Positions 47,739 to 56,915 of a stretch of 64,000 nt of DNA are shown here, piece by piece. This DNA comes from Paraglaciecola sp. L3A3 (GTDB taxonomy: Bacteria > Pseudomonadota > Gammaproteobacteria > Enterobacterales > Alteromonadaceae): NCBI RefSeq assembly GCF_009796765.1, contig NZ_CP047023.1, positions 4,633,501 to 4,697,500 on the forward strand, read 5' to 3'. Position 1 is the first letter of the stretch; each line of letters begins with the position of its first letter. The position numbers were made by a program, and so were the translations under genes. The notes under the pieces are model-generated. The model saw only the letters and a program-made list of their open reading frames with translations, was not told where the DNA came from and did no database searches.

Positions 47739-47763
47739 GATGACGGTGTCAATCACCGTCATC
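47739..47763. terminator. Convergent hairpin after DUF2959 and yihY
   Basis: GATGACGGTG (47739-47748) pairs with CACCGTCATC (47754-47763), loop TCAAT. The stem includes the last codons and stop of yihY. T-tracts are weak on both sides, so it may be a terminator or a 3'-end stabiliser. Confidence 0.45.
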
Positions 47764-48636
47764 TGTTTCAATAAAAAGATCTTCAGATTCTTCACTGGTA
47801 AATATTTCTAATGCCCGAGTAAATTCAGCACCCACTAACACCACAATCCAAGATAAGTAAATCCACACAAAAAGAATAGGAATGACTGCTAAGGCACCAT
47901 AAATCATTTGGTACGAAGGAAAGTTAGTCACATAAAAAGCAAAACCTTTTTTACTTAACTCAAACAAAGTAGCCGCAACAAAGGCTCCAGCTAATGCGTG
48001 CTTAGCCTCAATTTTTTTGGTTGGAACCAACATATAAAGGATAAAAAAAGCACTAATAGAAGTAAGGAAAGGTACAAATGTAAGTAGAAAAGTGGTTAAA
48101 CCTGGAGTGTACTCTTCTGCGAAATTGGCCAAGCCCATTAAATAAGAGCTGGCAATAACACTAGCGCCCATCAACAAAGGACCTAAAGTAAGTACCATCC
48201 AATAAACAGCAAAAGTAAAGGTAATAGGTCTAACACTTTGTGAACACCAGATCCGGTTAAGAGTTTTATCTATATTTGAAATAAGCAATAAAGCCACTAT
48301 AACAAGGGACAAAATGCCAACACTTCCCATACCTGAAGCATTGTCTACAAACTCTGCAATATAGGTTTGTACCTGCCCACTTGTTGAGGGTAAAAAACTG
48401 TCAAATACTAAAGCTTCTAATTCCCCCCTTACCTCTACAAATGCAGGAAAAGCTGACAATATGGTGAAAAAGACCATAATAAAAGGCACTAAAGATAACA
48501 AAGAAACATAGGCTAAATGCCCCGCAGAAACAGTAATGTGATCATTTTTACAATGAGTAATAAATAAAACAGAAAAACTTTTTACGTTGCTCGCTATTTC
48601 TTGACCTTTAGCGAACCATTCTTGATAAGCTTGCAT
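47749..48636 (-). CDS. yihY: YihY/virulence factor BrkB family membrane protein
   Basis: 295-aa inner-membrane protein with six membrane helices (about 35-60, 95-120, 140-165, 180-200, 215-235, 245-270), matching YihY (once annotated Rbn/RNase BN in error). Function unresolved. It stands close to dtd and madA, as in E. coli. The C-terminus is acidic. Confidence 0.9.
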   Translation of the reverse strand: MQAYQEWFAKGQEIASNVKSFSVLFITHCKNDHITVSAGHLAYVSLLSLVPFIMVFFTILSAFPAFVEVRGELEALVFDSFLPSTSGQVQTYIAEFVDNASGMGSVGILSLVIVALLLISNIDKTLNRIWCSQSVRPITFTFAVYWMVLTLGPLLMGASVIASSYLMGLANFAEEYTPGLTTFLLTFVPFLTSISAFFILYMLVPTKKIEAKHALAGAFVAATLFELSKKGFAFYVTNFPSYQMIYGALAVIPILFVWIYLSWIVVLVGAEFTRALEIFTSEESEDLFIETDDGD

Positions 48637-48791
48637 TCAGCTAAAGCCCTAATCTATATAATTTCTACCTATAGTCTGCTCTAACGTCTAACAGATGGCA
48701 AACATCAAAGTATATTTTGTCTGAAATTGATTTTATTTTTTAACGCCTAGAGCTTGTTATTACTAGCCTAAAACTACTTTAGCCAAAGACT

Positions 48792-48823
48792 AAACGTAAA
48801 GCCGTCAAGATGTTTAGCAGTCT
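48792..48823 (+). promoter_or_regulatory. Tandem met boxes upstream of metJ
   Basis: Contiguous 8-mers AAACGTAA, AGCCGTCA, AGATGTTT and AGCAGTCT match the met box AGACGTCT at 5, 6, 6 and 6 of 8 positions. They end 63 bases before the metJ ATG. Tandem boxes in register are how MetJ dimers bind, so autoregulation is likely. Confidence 0.6.
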
Positions 48824-48886
48824 ATTATTGATATTTTCTGTGTAATGTTTAGAATTTCCCTGCATAAGAATATAAAGAACTTTAAA

Positions 48887-49219
48887 ATGGCAAATTTAAC
48901 AAAATGGAACGGCGAGTATATTCACCCATACGCAGAGCATGGTAAAAAAAGTGAATTAGTTAAAAAAGTCACGGTTTCAATTCCACTCAAAGTACTTAAA
49001 GTACTAACCGACGAAAGAACTAGACGTCAAGTGAATAACTTACGTCATGCAACTAATTCAGAATTATTATGCGAAGCTTTTTTGCATGCATTTACCGGGC
49101 AACCTTTACCTGACGATGACGATCTCGAAAAAGACAATACACAACGCATCCCCCGTGAAGCTAGAAAACTAATGCAAGAAATGGGATTAGAAGTAGAAAT
49201 GGACGAAAACGAAGAATAA
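48887..49219 (+). CDS. metJ: Methionine repressor MetJ
   Basis: Ribbon-helix-helix repressor of methionine biosynthesis that uses S-adenosylmethionine as corepressor. Start set at the ATG at 48887 ([19 protein letters not shown]), giving 110 aa, close to the 105 aa of E. coli; the frame upstream to 48845 has no family match. The DNA-binding strand KVTVSIPL and helix segment [16 protein letters not shown] are almost unchanged from E. coli. Upstream tandem met boxes indicate autoregulation. No metB is next to it. Confidence 0.97.
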   Translation: MANLTKWNGEYIHPYAEHGKKSELVKKVTVSIPLKVLKVLTDERTRRQVNNLRHATNSELLCEAFLHAFTGQPLPDDDDLEKDNTQRIPREARKLMQEMGLEVEMDENEE

Positions 49220-49242
49220 AGCTCAAGCCGAGCTTTATTCTT
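49212..49242. terminator. Bidirectional terminator, metJ / HD gene
   Basis: AAGAATAAAGCTC (49212-49224) pairs perfectly with GAGCTTTATTCTT (49230-49242), loop AAGCC. The metJ stop codon is inside the left arm. Confidence 0.75.
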
Positions 49243-49244
49243 AT

Positions 49245-49829
49245 TTAACTTTGTCGAATTCCTAAACGTTTTCCTGTTTCAATCACTTGTTGGCTAATCC
49301 AGTCCCATAACTTGGGATGTGATTGACTGATAACACTGTTTTTCTTCAAGATTTGTGCAATAGATACATCGTGATCTAACCAACTTTGACAACCGTTATT
49401 TAGATTTTGCAATACCGGCATCATTCTATCGATACCTTTAGCATAGATGGCCTCAGCTGACTTAGCTTGCTCAAACTCTATCCACAAATTCAAAAAATTT
49501 TCACCTTGCTCCGCCGGCAAAATAGCAAATAACCTTTTGGCCGATAATAATTCGTTCTCATAATCATCATGTGCAGCATCATAGGCAAACTTATCGCCTG
49601 TATCTATTTCCACAATGTCGTGTAAAAGCAGCATAGTCACCACTTTCAACACATCCACTTTTTGTTCTGCGTATGGGATCAACGCTACAGCCATAAGAGC
49701 CACTTGCCAGCTATGTTCAGCACTGTTTTCGTATCGATTTAAACCTAAAGGTTTAATTCGTCTTTCAATATTTTTTAGCTTTTCAAGTTCCATAATGAAA
49801 CGAGTGATCGCTTGATAATGCTCAACCAT
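49245..49829 (-). CDS. HD-domain hydrolase (YfbR/HD_3-like)
   Basis: 194-aa HD-superfamily phosphohydrolase. Metal ligands: His in ENSAEHSWQVA (about 39), His-Asp in LLLHDIVEID (about 69-70) and a later Asp in GIDRMMP (about 132). Family members such as YfbR remove phosphate from deoxynucleoside 5'-monophosphates; substrate here is inferred only. Convergent with metJ. Confidence 0.82.
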   Translation of the reverse strand: MVEHYQAITRFIMELEKLKNIERRIKPLGLNRYENSAEHSWQVALMAVALIPYAEQKVDVLKVVTMLLLHDIVEIDTGDKFAYDAAHDDYENELLSAKRLFAILPAEQGENFLNLWIEFEQAKSAEAIYAKGIDRMMPVLQNLNNGCQSWLDHDVSIAQILKKNSVISQSHPKLWDWISQQVIETGKRLGIRQS

Positions 49830-49859
49830 AGATTACTCAGTTAATAAAATTTTGCTAAG

Positions 49860-49884
49860 ACGCAGTAACAGAAGGTTACTGCGT
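49860..49884. terminator. Hairpin after the cytochrome c gene
   Basis: ACGCAGTAAC (49860-49869) pairs with GTTACTGCGT (49875-49884), loop AGAAG. It lies just past the cytochrome stop on the minus strand. No strong T-run follows directly, so termination is probable but not sure. Confidence 0.5.
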
Positions 49885-49899
49885 TAAAGTAGAGAGTAC

Positions 49900-50226
49900 T
49901 TATTTTCCAGAAGGGTCTAATTTAGAATAATAAGCCGCTAGGTTTGCAATATCGTCATCACTCAAACTTGCAGCCATAGGGGCCATGATCATATTTTTAC
50001 GTTCGCCATCACGAAACGCTTTTAATTGCAGAGCCAAATACTGTTCTTTTTGGCCAGCTAAGTTAGGGTACATAGGTATCATAGAGACCCCTTTCATACC
50101 ATGACATGCCACACATGTGGTGGATTTAGCTTTACCCGCTTCGGCATCAGCAGCCAATGCTGAAGTAGACGCCAAACCTGTAGCTGTTAGAATTAATGCA
50201 ATGGCAGAAATTTTGATTTTTTTCAT
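49900..50226 (-). CDS. Periplasmic c-type cytochrome (c553-like)
   Basis: About 108 aa from the ATG at 50226, which has AAGGAC upstream; the open frame reaches 50334 but would bury the signal peptide. Signal peptide ends at SALAA. One haem-binding motif CVACH (about 38-42 of the prepeptide) and a distal Met (NMIMAPMAASL) as axial ligand. Small soluble electron carrier of the class I cytochrome c family. Divergent from selO. Confidence 0.9.
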   Translation of the reverse strand: MKKIKISAIALILTATGLASTSALAADAEAGKAKSTTCVACHGMKGVSMIPMYPNLAGQKEQYLALQLKAFRDGERKNMIMAPMAASLSDDDIANLAAYYSKLDPSGK

Positions 50227-50278
50227 AATGTGTCCTTTGTAATCACCAACTGGGTGTAAATTAAAATTAAGGTTTAAT

Positions 50279-51730
50279 ATGCTATTAGAATACTCCTTCG
50301 CTACAGAATTAACTGGACTGACCACTCCTGTCAAGTCTATTAAGCTGAATCATTCAAATTTGCAGATAATCAACTATAAATTATTTGATGAGCTCAATTT
50401 ACCGAAAAATTGGCAAGAAGAACATTCATTATTTGTCGAATTATTTTCTGAGCAAGGGAAATTGAATCGCCACTCGGTTGCGCAAAAATACGGAGGTCAT
50501 CAATTTGGTCATTGGAATCCTCAATTAGGTGATGGCCGAGGATTATTATTAGCCGAAGTTATTGATCCGCAAAAACAACGTTGGGATATTCACCTAAAAG
50601 GAGCAGGGCCTACACCCTATTCAAGAGGAGCTGATGGTAGGGCTGTGTTACGTTCAACCATTAGAGAATATCTTGCGAGCGAAGCCCTACATCATCTTGG
50701 TATTCCAAGCTCTCGAGCTTTAGCTTTGATCTCAAGTGAAGAGCCCGTTTATCGAGAAAAACAAGAACCAGGGGCTATGTTATTACGAACCTGTCAAAGT
50801 CATATTCGATTTGGTCACTTTGAATATTTTTTTCATAGTGGGCAAACAGAAAAACTACAGCAGTTATTCGACTATTGTTTCAAGTATCATTTTATCGATT
50901 GTCTAGCTGCAGACAATCCTTATCGGGCATTATTAGAAAAGATCACCCAAGACACGGCTAAGTTGATAGCCAAATGGCAAGCATTTGGTTTTAATCATGG
51001 CGTAATGAATACAGATAATATGTCAATTCATGGTATTACTTTTGATTATGGCCCTTACGCATTTTTAGACGACTTTGAACCAAACTTTATTTGTAATCAT
51101 TCAGACCCTCAGGGACGATACTCTTTCGACAGTCAGCCTAGTATTGGTTTATGGAACTTAAACTCCCTCGCCCAAGCTTTTACTCAACACTTAGATGTTG
51201 AGCAAATTAAACAAGTATTAGGTCAATACGAATCAGCTTTAATGAACGAATACTCACAATTAATGTTGAAAAAGTGTGGTCTGGTTGTCGACAAATCGCC
51301 TAATTCAAATAATGTTGAAATAGTAAATGGTTGGCTGGATATATTAGCCACAGAAAAAAAAGACTTCACCATTAGTTTCCGACAATTATGTGAATTTGAT
51401 GCAAAGGGAGAAAACCAAACTTTTCGCGACCAATTTATAGACAGAGATAAATTTGATAACTGGGCAAAATTATACTCAACGACTTTGTTAAAGCAAACCA
51501 TCACTCAGCAAGATAGGCAAGCCGCTATGAAGCGGAGTAATCCAAAAGTTATTTTACGTAATTATTTGGCCCAGCAAGTTATTGATCAAGCTGAAGATGG
51601 CAATTTTTCATTGCTCAATGAATTTATTAAGGCACTAGAGGATCCTTATGCAGACAAAAAGGAATATGACAAATTTTCATTGCCTCCGCCTAACTGGGGT
51701 AAAAAATTAGAAATATCTTGCAGCAGCTAA
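50279..51730 (+). CDS. selO: Protein adenylyltransferase SelO
   Basis: Pseudokinase-fold enzyme (YdiU/SelO) that transfers AMP to proteins during redox stress. The 483-aa length fits. The N-terminal core GGHQFGHWNPQLGDGRGLLL and LKGAGPTPYSRGADGRAVLRS cut at 96-115 form the nucleotide site; NHGVMNTDNMSIHG contains the metal-binding Asn and the catalytic loop, and DYGPY the DFG-like Asp. The C-terminal Cys-x-x-U motif is replaced by SCSS, leaving a single Cys. Confidence 0.93.
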   Translation: MLLEYSFATELTGLTTPVKSIKLNHSNLQIINYKLFDELNLPKNWQEEHSLFVELFSEQGKLNRHSVAQKYGGHQFGHWNPQLGDGRGLLLAEVIDPQKQRWDIHLKGAGPTPYSRGADGRAVLRSTIREYLASEALHHLGIPSSRALALISSEEPVYREKQEPGAMLLRTCQSHIRFGHFEYFFHSGQTEKLQQLFDYCFKYHFIDCLAADNPYRALLEKITQDTAKLIAKWQAFGFNHGVMNTDNMSIHGITFDYGPYAFLDDFEPNFICNHSDPQGRYSFDSQPSIGLWNLNSLAQAFTQHLDVEQIKQVLGQYESALMNEYSQLMLKKCGLVVDKSPNSNNVEIVNGWLDILATEKKDFTISFRQLCEFDAKGENQTFRDQFIDRDKFDNWAKLYSTTLLKQTITQQDRQAAMKRSNPKVILRNYLAQQVIDQAEDGNFSLLNEFIKALEDPYADKKEYDKFSLPPPNWGKKLEISCSS

Positions 51731-51793
51731 TCTGTGTATTCTAGATTAAGTTATTTTATAGAATGGCTAGTGGTATTAATTAAAAGGGTATCT

Positions 51794-54640
51794 ATGAATT
51801 TTATATTTTTATTTTGTTTAAGGTTTTGCCTACTTCTTAGTTTGTGGCAATTTGCAGCCAATGCTGCACCTAACAGCATAGATATCAAAACTGACGATAC
51901 AAAAATTAACTTAGCCAAGCATATACAATGGATAGTAGCAGAAGATTATATTCAGTTATCAGGGGTGCAAAACTTAACAGGATGGCAAGAAAATACTATT
52001 GTAGAGCCACTTCTAGAGCACCAAAATCTTTGGGGTAGGATCACCTTAAACTTTGCAGATGAGATAAACCAACCCTATTTTTTAAGCATTGGTAATCCCG
52101 CTTTAGATTTAGTCGATATATATTTTCTTGACGACAAAAATCGTATTCTTAGCTCAAGTTTAATGGGAGCTAAACGAAACTTATCGCAACGCCCTTTTAA
52201 TCATAGGCTGTTTATTACTCCCATAGATACTCACCAGCAAAGTATAACTATATTTCTAAAAATAAAAGACCAAGGCCCATTGGTTTTTTCCATACATGCC
52301 AGTAAACAATCATACATATTACAAGAAGAACAAATTTTATTAGCAGCAATAGGCTGTATCAGTGGTGGCTTAGCATTATTAGCTTGTTACTTTTTAATTT
52401 CCTACATAATAGTACGCAGCCCAATTAGGTTTTGGTTTGCCTTGTCTAGTGCCAGTTTTGTTTTATTATTTTTAAATACTAGTGGCATATTAAGTCAAAT
52501 TACCGGTATCACAGCCTATATCACCCAAACATCTCTGGTGCTGATAGGTATTCTTATTTTGACTTCGTCAAAGGTTGCCTTTTCTTTGCTCCAAGGTGTG
52601 CCTCCTATATGGCGTTATGTGTTTTATTGTATTGGTAGTTCCATGTTTGCTGTTGCCGTTGTGGTTCCCCATTCAGAGCAAATAAGCTTCACTTTAGGAT
52701 TATGCATAAGTGCAATATTACTGATTGCGATATTAGCCATTTTTTATCACAAAGCAGATAACAAATTTGTCAATATTGTTAGCTTACTTGGCCTGATATT
52801 TATCGTGTTCAGTGGCTTCAGTCAAATTGCATTATTCTTCAGCCATATTGCATTAGCACAAAATCAATCATTATTATTCGCCAGCTTAATCATGTTTGGC
52901 ATAATTCTTATGGCTATCGCTATAGAAGCTCACGAAAAAATGCTTAACAATGGGCATTCTGTGAAACAACAACTAACCACTAGCAATTTACAGCACTTCT
53001 ACAACCTTTTTCAAAATTCAGCAGAAGGTTTATACACCTCAACGTTAGATGGCCAACTTGTCTCTATTAATCCAGCGATGAGTAGTTTATTTGGTTACGA
53101 CAACGACAAACAAATGTTAGAAGAAATCAATAACGCCAGTCAGTTCTACGCTGATCCACAAGACAGAGACTTATTACTCGGAGAAATTCACCAAAACGGT
53201 AAAGTGATGGGCAAAGAAATTAAAGGCCTTAAAAAAGACGGCAGTGAATTTTGGTTTTCGATTTCAGGGCAAATTAAAGAAGAACAAGATCAGCGTTACG
53301 TGTTTGGTAGTATCTTTGATATTACAGAACGCAAACAATCTGTCATTAGTTTAGAGCACATGGCTTCTCATGACCCTTTAACTGGCGTATATAACCGCCG
53401 AGAATTTGAGAAACTACTTTCTGCGGCTCTAAAAAAAGCGCCCCAAGCTCATCACGATTTAGCCTTGTTATATATGGATCTAGACCAATTTAAACTGATA
53501 AACGACACCTGTGGGCATAAAGCAGGTGACCTTTTGATTAGTCAGTTATCCCATAAAATAGACCAAGTGGTAACTGGAAAAGGCATACTAGCCAGGTTAG
53601 GTGGCGATGAGTTTGCAGTATTATTAGAAGACGCTAATGCACAAATGGCTTATCTATTAGCCAACAGAATACTGAATGTTGTGGCTGAGTTTCGCTTTAT
53701 TTGGGAAAACAGCATTTTCACTTTAGGCATTAGTATCGGGCAAGTCTCTTGGCAACCTGATATTACGACTCCTGAACAATTATTAAGTATGGCTGATTCG
53801 GCTTGTTACATGGCAAAAGAGCGTGGTAGAAATCAGATTCATACTTACTCCCAAGAAGATAAAGGTTTGCGAAAATATGAATCAGAATTGTTTTGGCTGA
53901 ATAAAATTAATCAAGCAATAGAACACAATCAGTTTGAGCTTTTTTACCAACACTACTTAGCATTAAATAAAGCTAACTCTGGCCATCACTACGAAATATT
54001 ATTACGCTTAAAAGAGCCAGATGGACAACTTGTTGCTCCAGGGGTTTTTCTGCCTTCTGCTGAACGTTTCAACTTAACCGCTAAAATTGACCGTTGGGTA
54101 ATAGAAAACTACTTCAACTGGTTAAGCAACAATCCACAACATATGACGGCATTAGCTAAAGTGAACATTAATTTAAATGGTCACTCACTGGTAGATAAAG
54201 AACTTAAGTTATATGTATTGAATGCCTTCGAAAAGTACCAGATCCCCCATAACAAAGTCTGTTTTGAAATCACCGAAAGTATGGCTATTTTAAAAATGGA
54301 TGAAGCGCTAGAATTTATCAATACCTTCAATAAATTAGGCTGCAAATTTGCTTTAGATGATTTTGGCAGCGGCTTTTCTTCATATGGCTACTTAAAACGT
54401 TTACCCGTTAACCAACTAAAAATAGACGGTAGTTTTGTCAAAAATATTTTGATAGAACCAATAGACATGGCTATGGTTAATTCGATTAAAGATGTAGCAA
54501 AAGCCATGGACATGGAAACTACAGCTGAATTTGTAGAATCAGTCGATGTTATGGTGCAATTAGGCAAAATGGGTATAGATTATGCTCAAGGGTATGGTGT
54601 CGCAAAACCCTGCTCATTAGCCAAATTTACTGCGCTTTAA
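51794..54640 (+). CDS. 7TMR-DISM sensor with PAS, GGDEF and EAL domains
   Basis: c-di-GMP enzyme of about 948 aa. Start set at the ATG at 51794 with AAGGG upstream; the frame opens at 51734 with GTG. Signal peptide ends near FAANA. A periplasmic 7TMR-DISMED2-like domain (about 25-180), seven membrane helices (about 185-385), PAS (about 405-525), GGDEF (about 535-695) with intact RLGGDEF, and EAL (about 710-945) with YEILLRL, EITESMA, DDFGSGFSSYGYLKRL and KIDGSF. Both catalytic sites look active, so it may make or break c-di-GMP. Confidence 0.9.
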   Translation: MNFIFLFCLRFCLLLSLWQFAANAAPNSIDIKTDDTKINLAKHIQWIVAEDYIQLSGVQNLTGWQENTIVEPLLEHQNLWGRITLNFADEINQPYFLSIGNPALDLVDIYFLDDKNRILSSSLMGAKRNLSQRPFNHRLFITPIDTHQQSITIFLKIKDQGPLVFSIHASKQSYILQEEQILLAAIGCISGGLALLACYFLISYIIVRSPIRFWFALSSASFVLLFLNTSGILSQITGITAYITQTSLVLIGILILTSSKVAFSLLQGVPPIWRYVFYCIGSSMFAVAVVVPHSEQISFTLGLCISAILLIAILAIFYHKADNKFVNIVSLLGLIFIVFSGFSQIALFFSHIALAQNQSLLFASLIMFGIILMAIAIEAHEKMLNNGHSVKQQLTTSNLQHFYNLFQNSAEGLYTSTLDGQLVSINPAMSSLFGYDNDKQMLEEINNASQFYADPQDRDLLLGEIHQNGKVMGKEIKGLKKDGSEFWFSISGQIKEEQDQRYVFGSIFDITERKQSVISLEHMASHDPLTGVYNRREFEKLLSAALKKAPQAHHDLALLYMDLDQFKLINDTCGHKAGDLLISQLSHKIDQVVTGKGILARLGGDEFAVLLEDANAQMAYLLANRILNVVAEFRFIWENSIFTLGISIGQVSWQPDITTPEQLLSMADSACYMAKERGRNQIHTYSQEDKGLRKYESELFWLNKINQAIEHNQFELFYQHYLALNKANSGHHYEILLRLKEPDGQLVAPGVFLPSAERFNLTAKIDRWVIENYFNWLSNNPQHMTALAKVNINLNGHSLVDKELKLYVLNAFEKYQIPHNKVCFEITESMAILKMDEALEFINTFNKLGCKFALDDFGSGFSSYGYLKRLPVNQLKIDGSFVKNILIEPIDMAMVNSIKDVAKAMDMETTAEFVESVDVMVQLGKMGIDYAQGYGVAKPCSLAKFTAL

Positions 54641-54785
54641 TCAAATAAAAGACCGCAAGTTCAGGATTATTATTGAATAGCCCCTATCATTTAACGGATA
54701 ATACCCCCATATAGCCTGCAATAGTTTTCAATACGGCTAACGTTTTCACCAACAATACCCTTTACTTGAGTGCAATTTATTTTCC

Positions 54786-55406
54786 ATGACAAATCAATCG
54801 ACAAAATACCAGTATGTTAGTTCTGCAAAATTACCCACTAAACTAGGTAAGTTTCTTATTCATGGGTTTGTAGAACTTGAGTCAGGGCAAGAACATGTCG
54901 CTTTGACCTATGGTGAATGGCAATCGTCAGAGACAATCCCTATTCGTATTCATTCTGAATGTTTAACTGGCGATGCTTTATTTAGTACTAGATGTGATTG
55001 TGGTGCCCAGTTAGAAAAAGCCTTACAAACTATTGCTCAACAAGGTAAAGGAGTCTTGCTCTACTTACGCCAAGAAGGCCGAGGCATTGGTTTGTTAAAT
55101 AAGATTCAAGCCTATAAATTACAAGATGAAGGCATGGACACAGTAGAAGCCAACGTACATCTAGGTTTTGATGCTGATATTCGTGATTACGGTATTTGCC
55201 AGTTAATATTAGAAAAATTAAACGTCAAAAACGTGAACTTAATGACAAATAATCCTAAAAAACAAAAAGCGCTTACAGAGATGGGAATTAACGTAGTCGA
55301 ACGTACCCCCATTGACCATGGCATAACAGATGACAATCGCCATTATATTCGTACCAAAACTGACAAATTAGGCCATCAATTTGCTGAACACCTACTAAAA
55401 AAATAG
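54786..55406 (+). CDS. ribA: GTP cyclohydrolase II RibA
   Basis: First step of riboflavin synthesis from GTP. The 206-aa length is typical for stand-alone RibA. Zinc-binding CLTGDALFSTRCDCGAQLE (three Cys) and the catalytic RQEGRGIGLLNK segment are present. No FMN riboswitch was seen upstream, as expected for ribA in gammaproteobacteria. Confidence 0.95.
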   Translation: MTNQSTKYQYVSSAKLPTKLGKFLIHGFVELESGQEHVALTYGEWQSSETIPIRIHSECLTGDALFSTRCDCGAQLEKALQTIAQQGKGVLLYLRQEGRGIGLLNKIQAYKLQDEGMDTVEANVHLGFDADIRDYGICQLILEKLNVKNVNLMTNNPKKQKALTEMGINVVERTPIDHGITDDNRHYIRTKTDKLGHQFAEHLLKK

Positions 55407-55491
55407 ACGCCATTCAGTCTTGGTTAAGATTTCCTTGTGTATAACTGAAATATGGCAGTGTTGCCAACAGTTATCATTGAAGGAAAGGGTT

Positions 55492-56820
55492 ATGCGAAAT
55501 CAAACCAAGTACCTGTTTATATACTTATTTGTTTTATGTATTTTGATTGGCGGCGTTGTTAATTTAGCTCAAGCTGAAAATACAAATTCATCTGCAGCCG
55601 ATATTTCACAGAACAAACTAACCGAAGCAAAACTTGAGCAAGTCTTAGCGCCTATTGCTCTTTATCCCGACACTTTGCTGTCGCATATCTTAGTGGCTTC
55701 TACCTACCCACTAGAATTAGTGCAAGCTGCCCGCTGGCGCAAAAATCATAAAACATTAAATGAACAACAAACACTGGATGCTGCTGAAGAAAAAGACTGG
55801 GATCCCAGTATTAAAGCACTCAGCCCTTTTAATGACTTATTACAAACATTAACTGACGATCTAGACTGGTTACAATCTTTAGGCGACGCATTTTTGTTTG
55901 ATGAAGAAACTGTACTGGCAAGTTTACAAAGCTTAAGACAAAAAGCCTATGCGCAAGGAAACTTAAGTGATAATCAATACATGGAAGTAGAAAAAAATCA
56001 GAATGAAATAATTATACAAACTGTTGAAAAAGAAGTGGTTTATATCCCCTATTACGACACCCGTAGTGTGTATGGAAATTGGTGGTGGAATGATCATCCT
56101 CCTCACTATTGGCACAGTCCAAGTCATTATATTTGGAATGCCGGTGTTTACTGGAGTTCAAGATTTTTTATTCGCCCTAGTTTTTATTACAGTGGTTTTA
56201 AGTGGTCAAATCGTCATGTAGTGACTAACTACTCATATCGAACACACAGAGATAATCAACATTGGTCTCACTCACATACTCGTAAACAAAAGATCAGAGT
56301 CACAGAGTTCCCACGTTGGACACATGATCAAACTCATAGACGTGGTGTGCATTACACTCAAAATGGTAAACGTATTATCAGAAATAGCGAAAATCCCAAT
56401 CGCTATATTTCTACGAATAATTCGCCATTTAGCAAAAAGACGCAACAAATTGACAAACAAAGGGTGCTCAATTTACACAATTATCCTATTAATAGACCTT
56501 CGAGCCACACGCAAATAAAAAGAAAACTAACAACTTATAATCAAACGTCGAATATTAATAAAGCGCACAAAACTAAGCAACTGAGATTAAACCGCGACAC
56601 TGCCCATAAGATCATAAAACCTAGAGAAACTAGACAGCTGAATTCAGGCAAATGGCAAAAACAAAGCAGAACACGGTCGACTGAAAATTCGCCTAAACAA
56701 GTGAGTTCGAGATCTACACCGACGCATTCAAAGATACAAAATAGAACCTCAGGTCAGAAAACAAATAAATCCAGACCCGTAAGATCTAAGTCTGAGAGAA
56801 ATCATCGAGATAAACGTTAA
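55492..56820 (+). CDS. DUF3300 exported protein
   Basis: About 442 aa from the ATG at 55492, preceded by AGGAAAGGGT; the frame reaches back to 55420 without support. Signal peptide ends near LAQA. An N-terminal DUF3300 domain (about 40-210 of the prepeptide; core LAPIALYPDTLLSHILVASTYPLE) is followed by a long low-complexity region rich in His, Trp, Arg, Ser and Lys (about 240-442), very basic at the end. Function unknown; the basic tail may contact the envelope or nucleic acid. Confidence 0.82.
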   Translation: MRNQTKYLFIYLFVLCILIGGVVNLAQAENTNSSAADISQNKLTEAKLEQVLAPIALYPDTLLSHILVASTYPLELVQAARWRKNHKTLNEQQTLDAAEEKDWDPSIKALSPFNDLLQTLTDDLDWLQSLGDAFLFDEETVLASLQSLRQKAYAQGNLSDNQYMEVEKNQNEIIIQTVEKEVVYIPYYDTRSVYGNWWWNDHPPHYWHSPSHYIWNAGVYWSSRFFIRPSFYYSGFKWSNRHVVTNYSYRTHRDNQHWSHSHTRKQKIRVTEFPRWTHDQTHRRGVHYTQNGKRIIRNSENPNRYISTNNSPFSKKTQQIDKQRVLNLHNYPINRPSSHTQIKRKLTTYNQTSNINKAHKTKQLRLNRDTAHKIIKPRETRQLNSGKWQKQSRTRSTENSPKQVSSRSTPTHSKIQNRTSGQKTNKSRPVRSKSERNHRDKR

Positions 56821-56915
56821 AAATAAATTGTGCTTTGCCAGCATAAGGTTCAGCACAGTTGTCTAAAACTTGATAAAATACAGCTTATTAAGACCTTGTA
56901 AAAGATAGACCCAAT

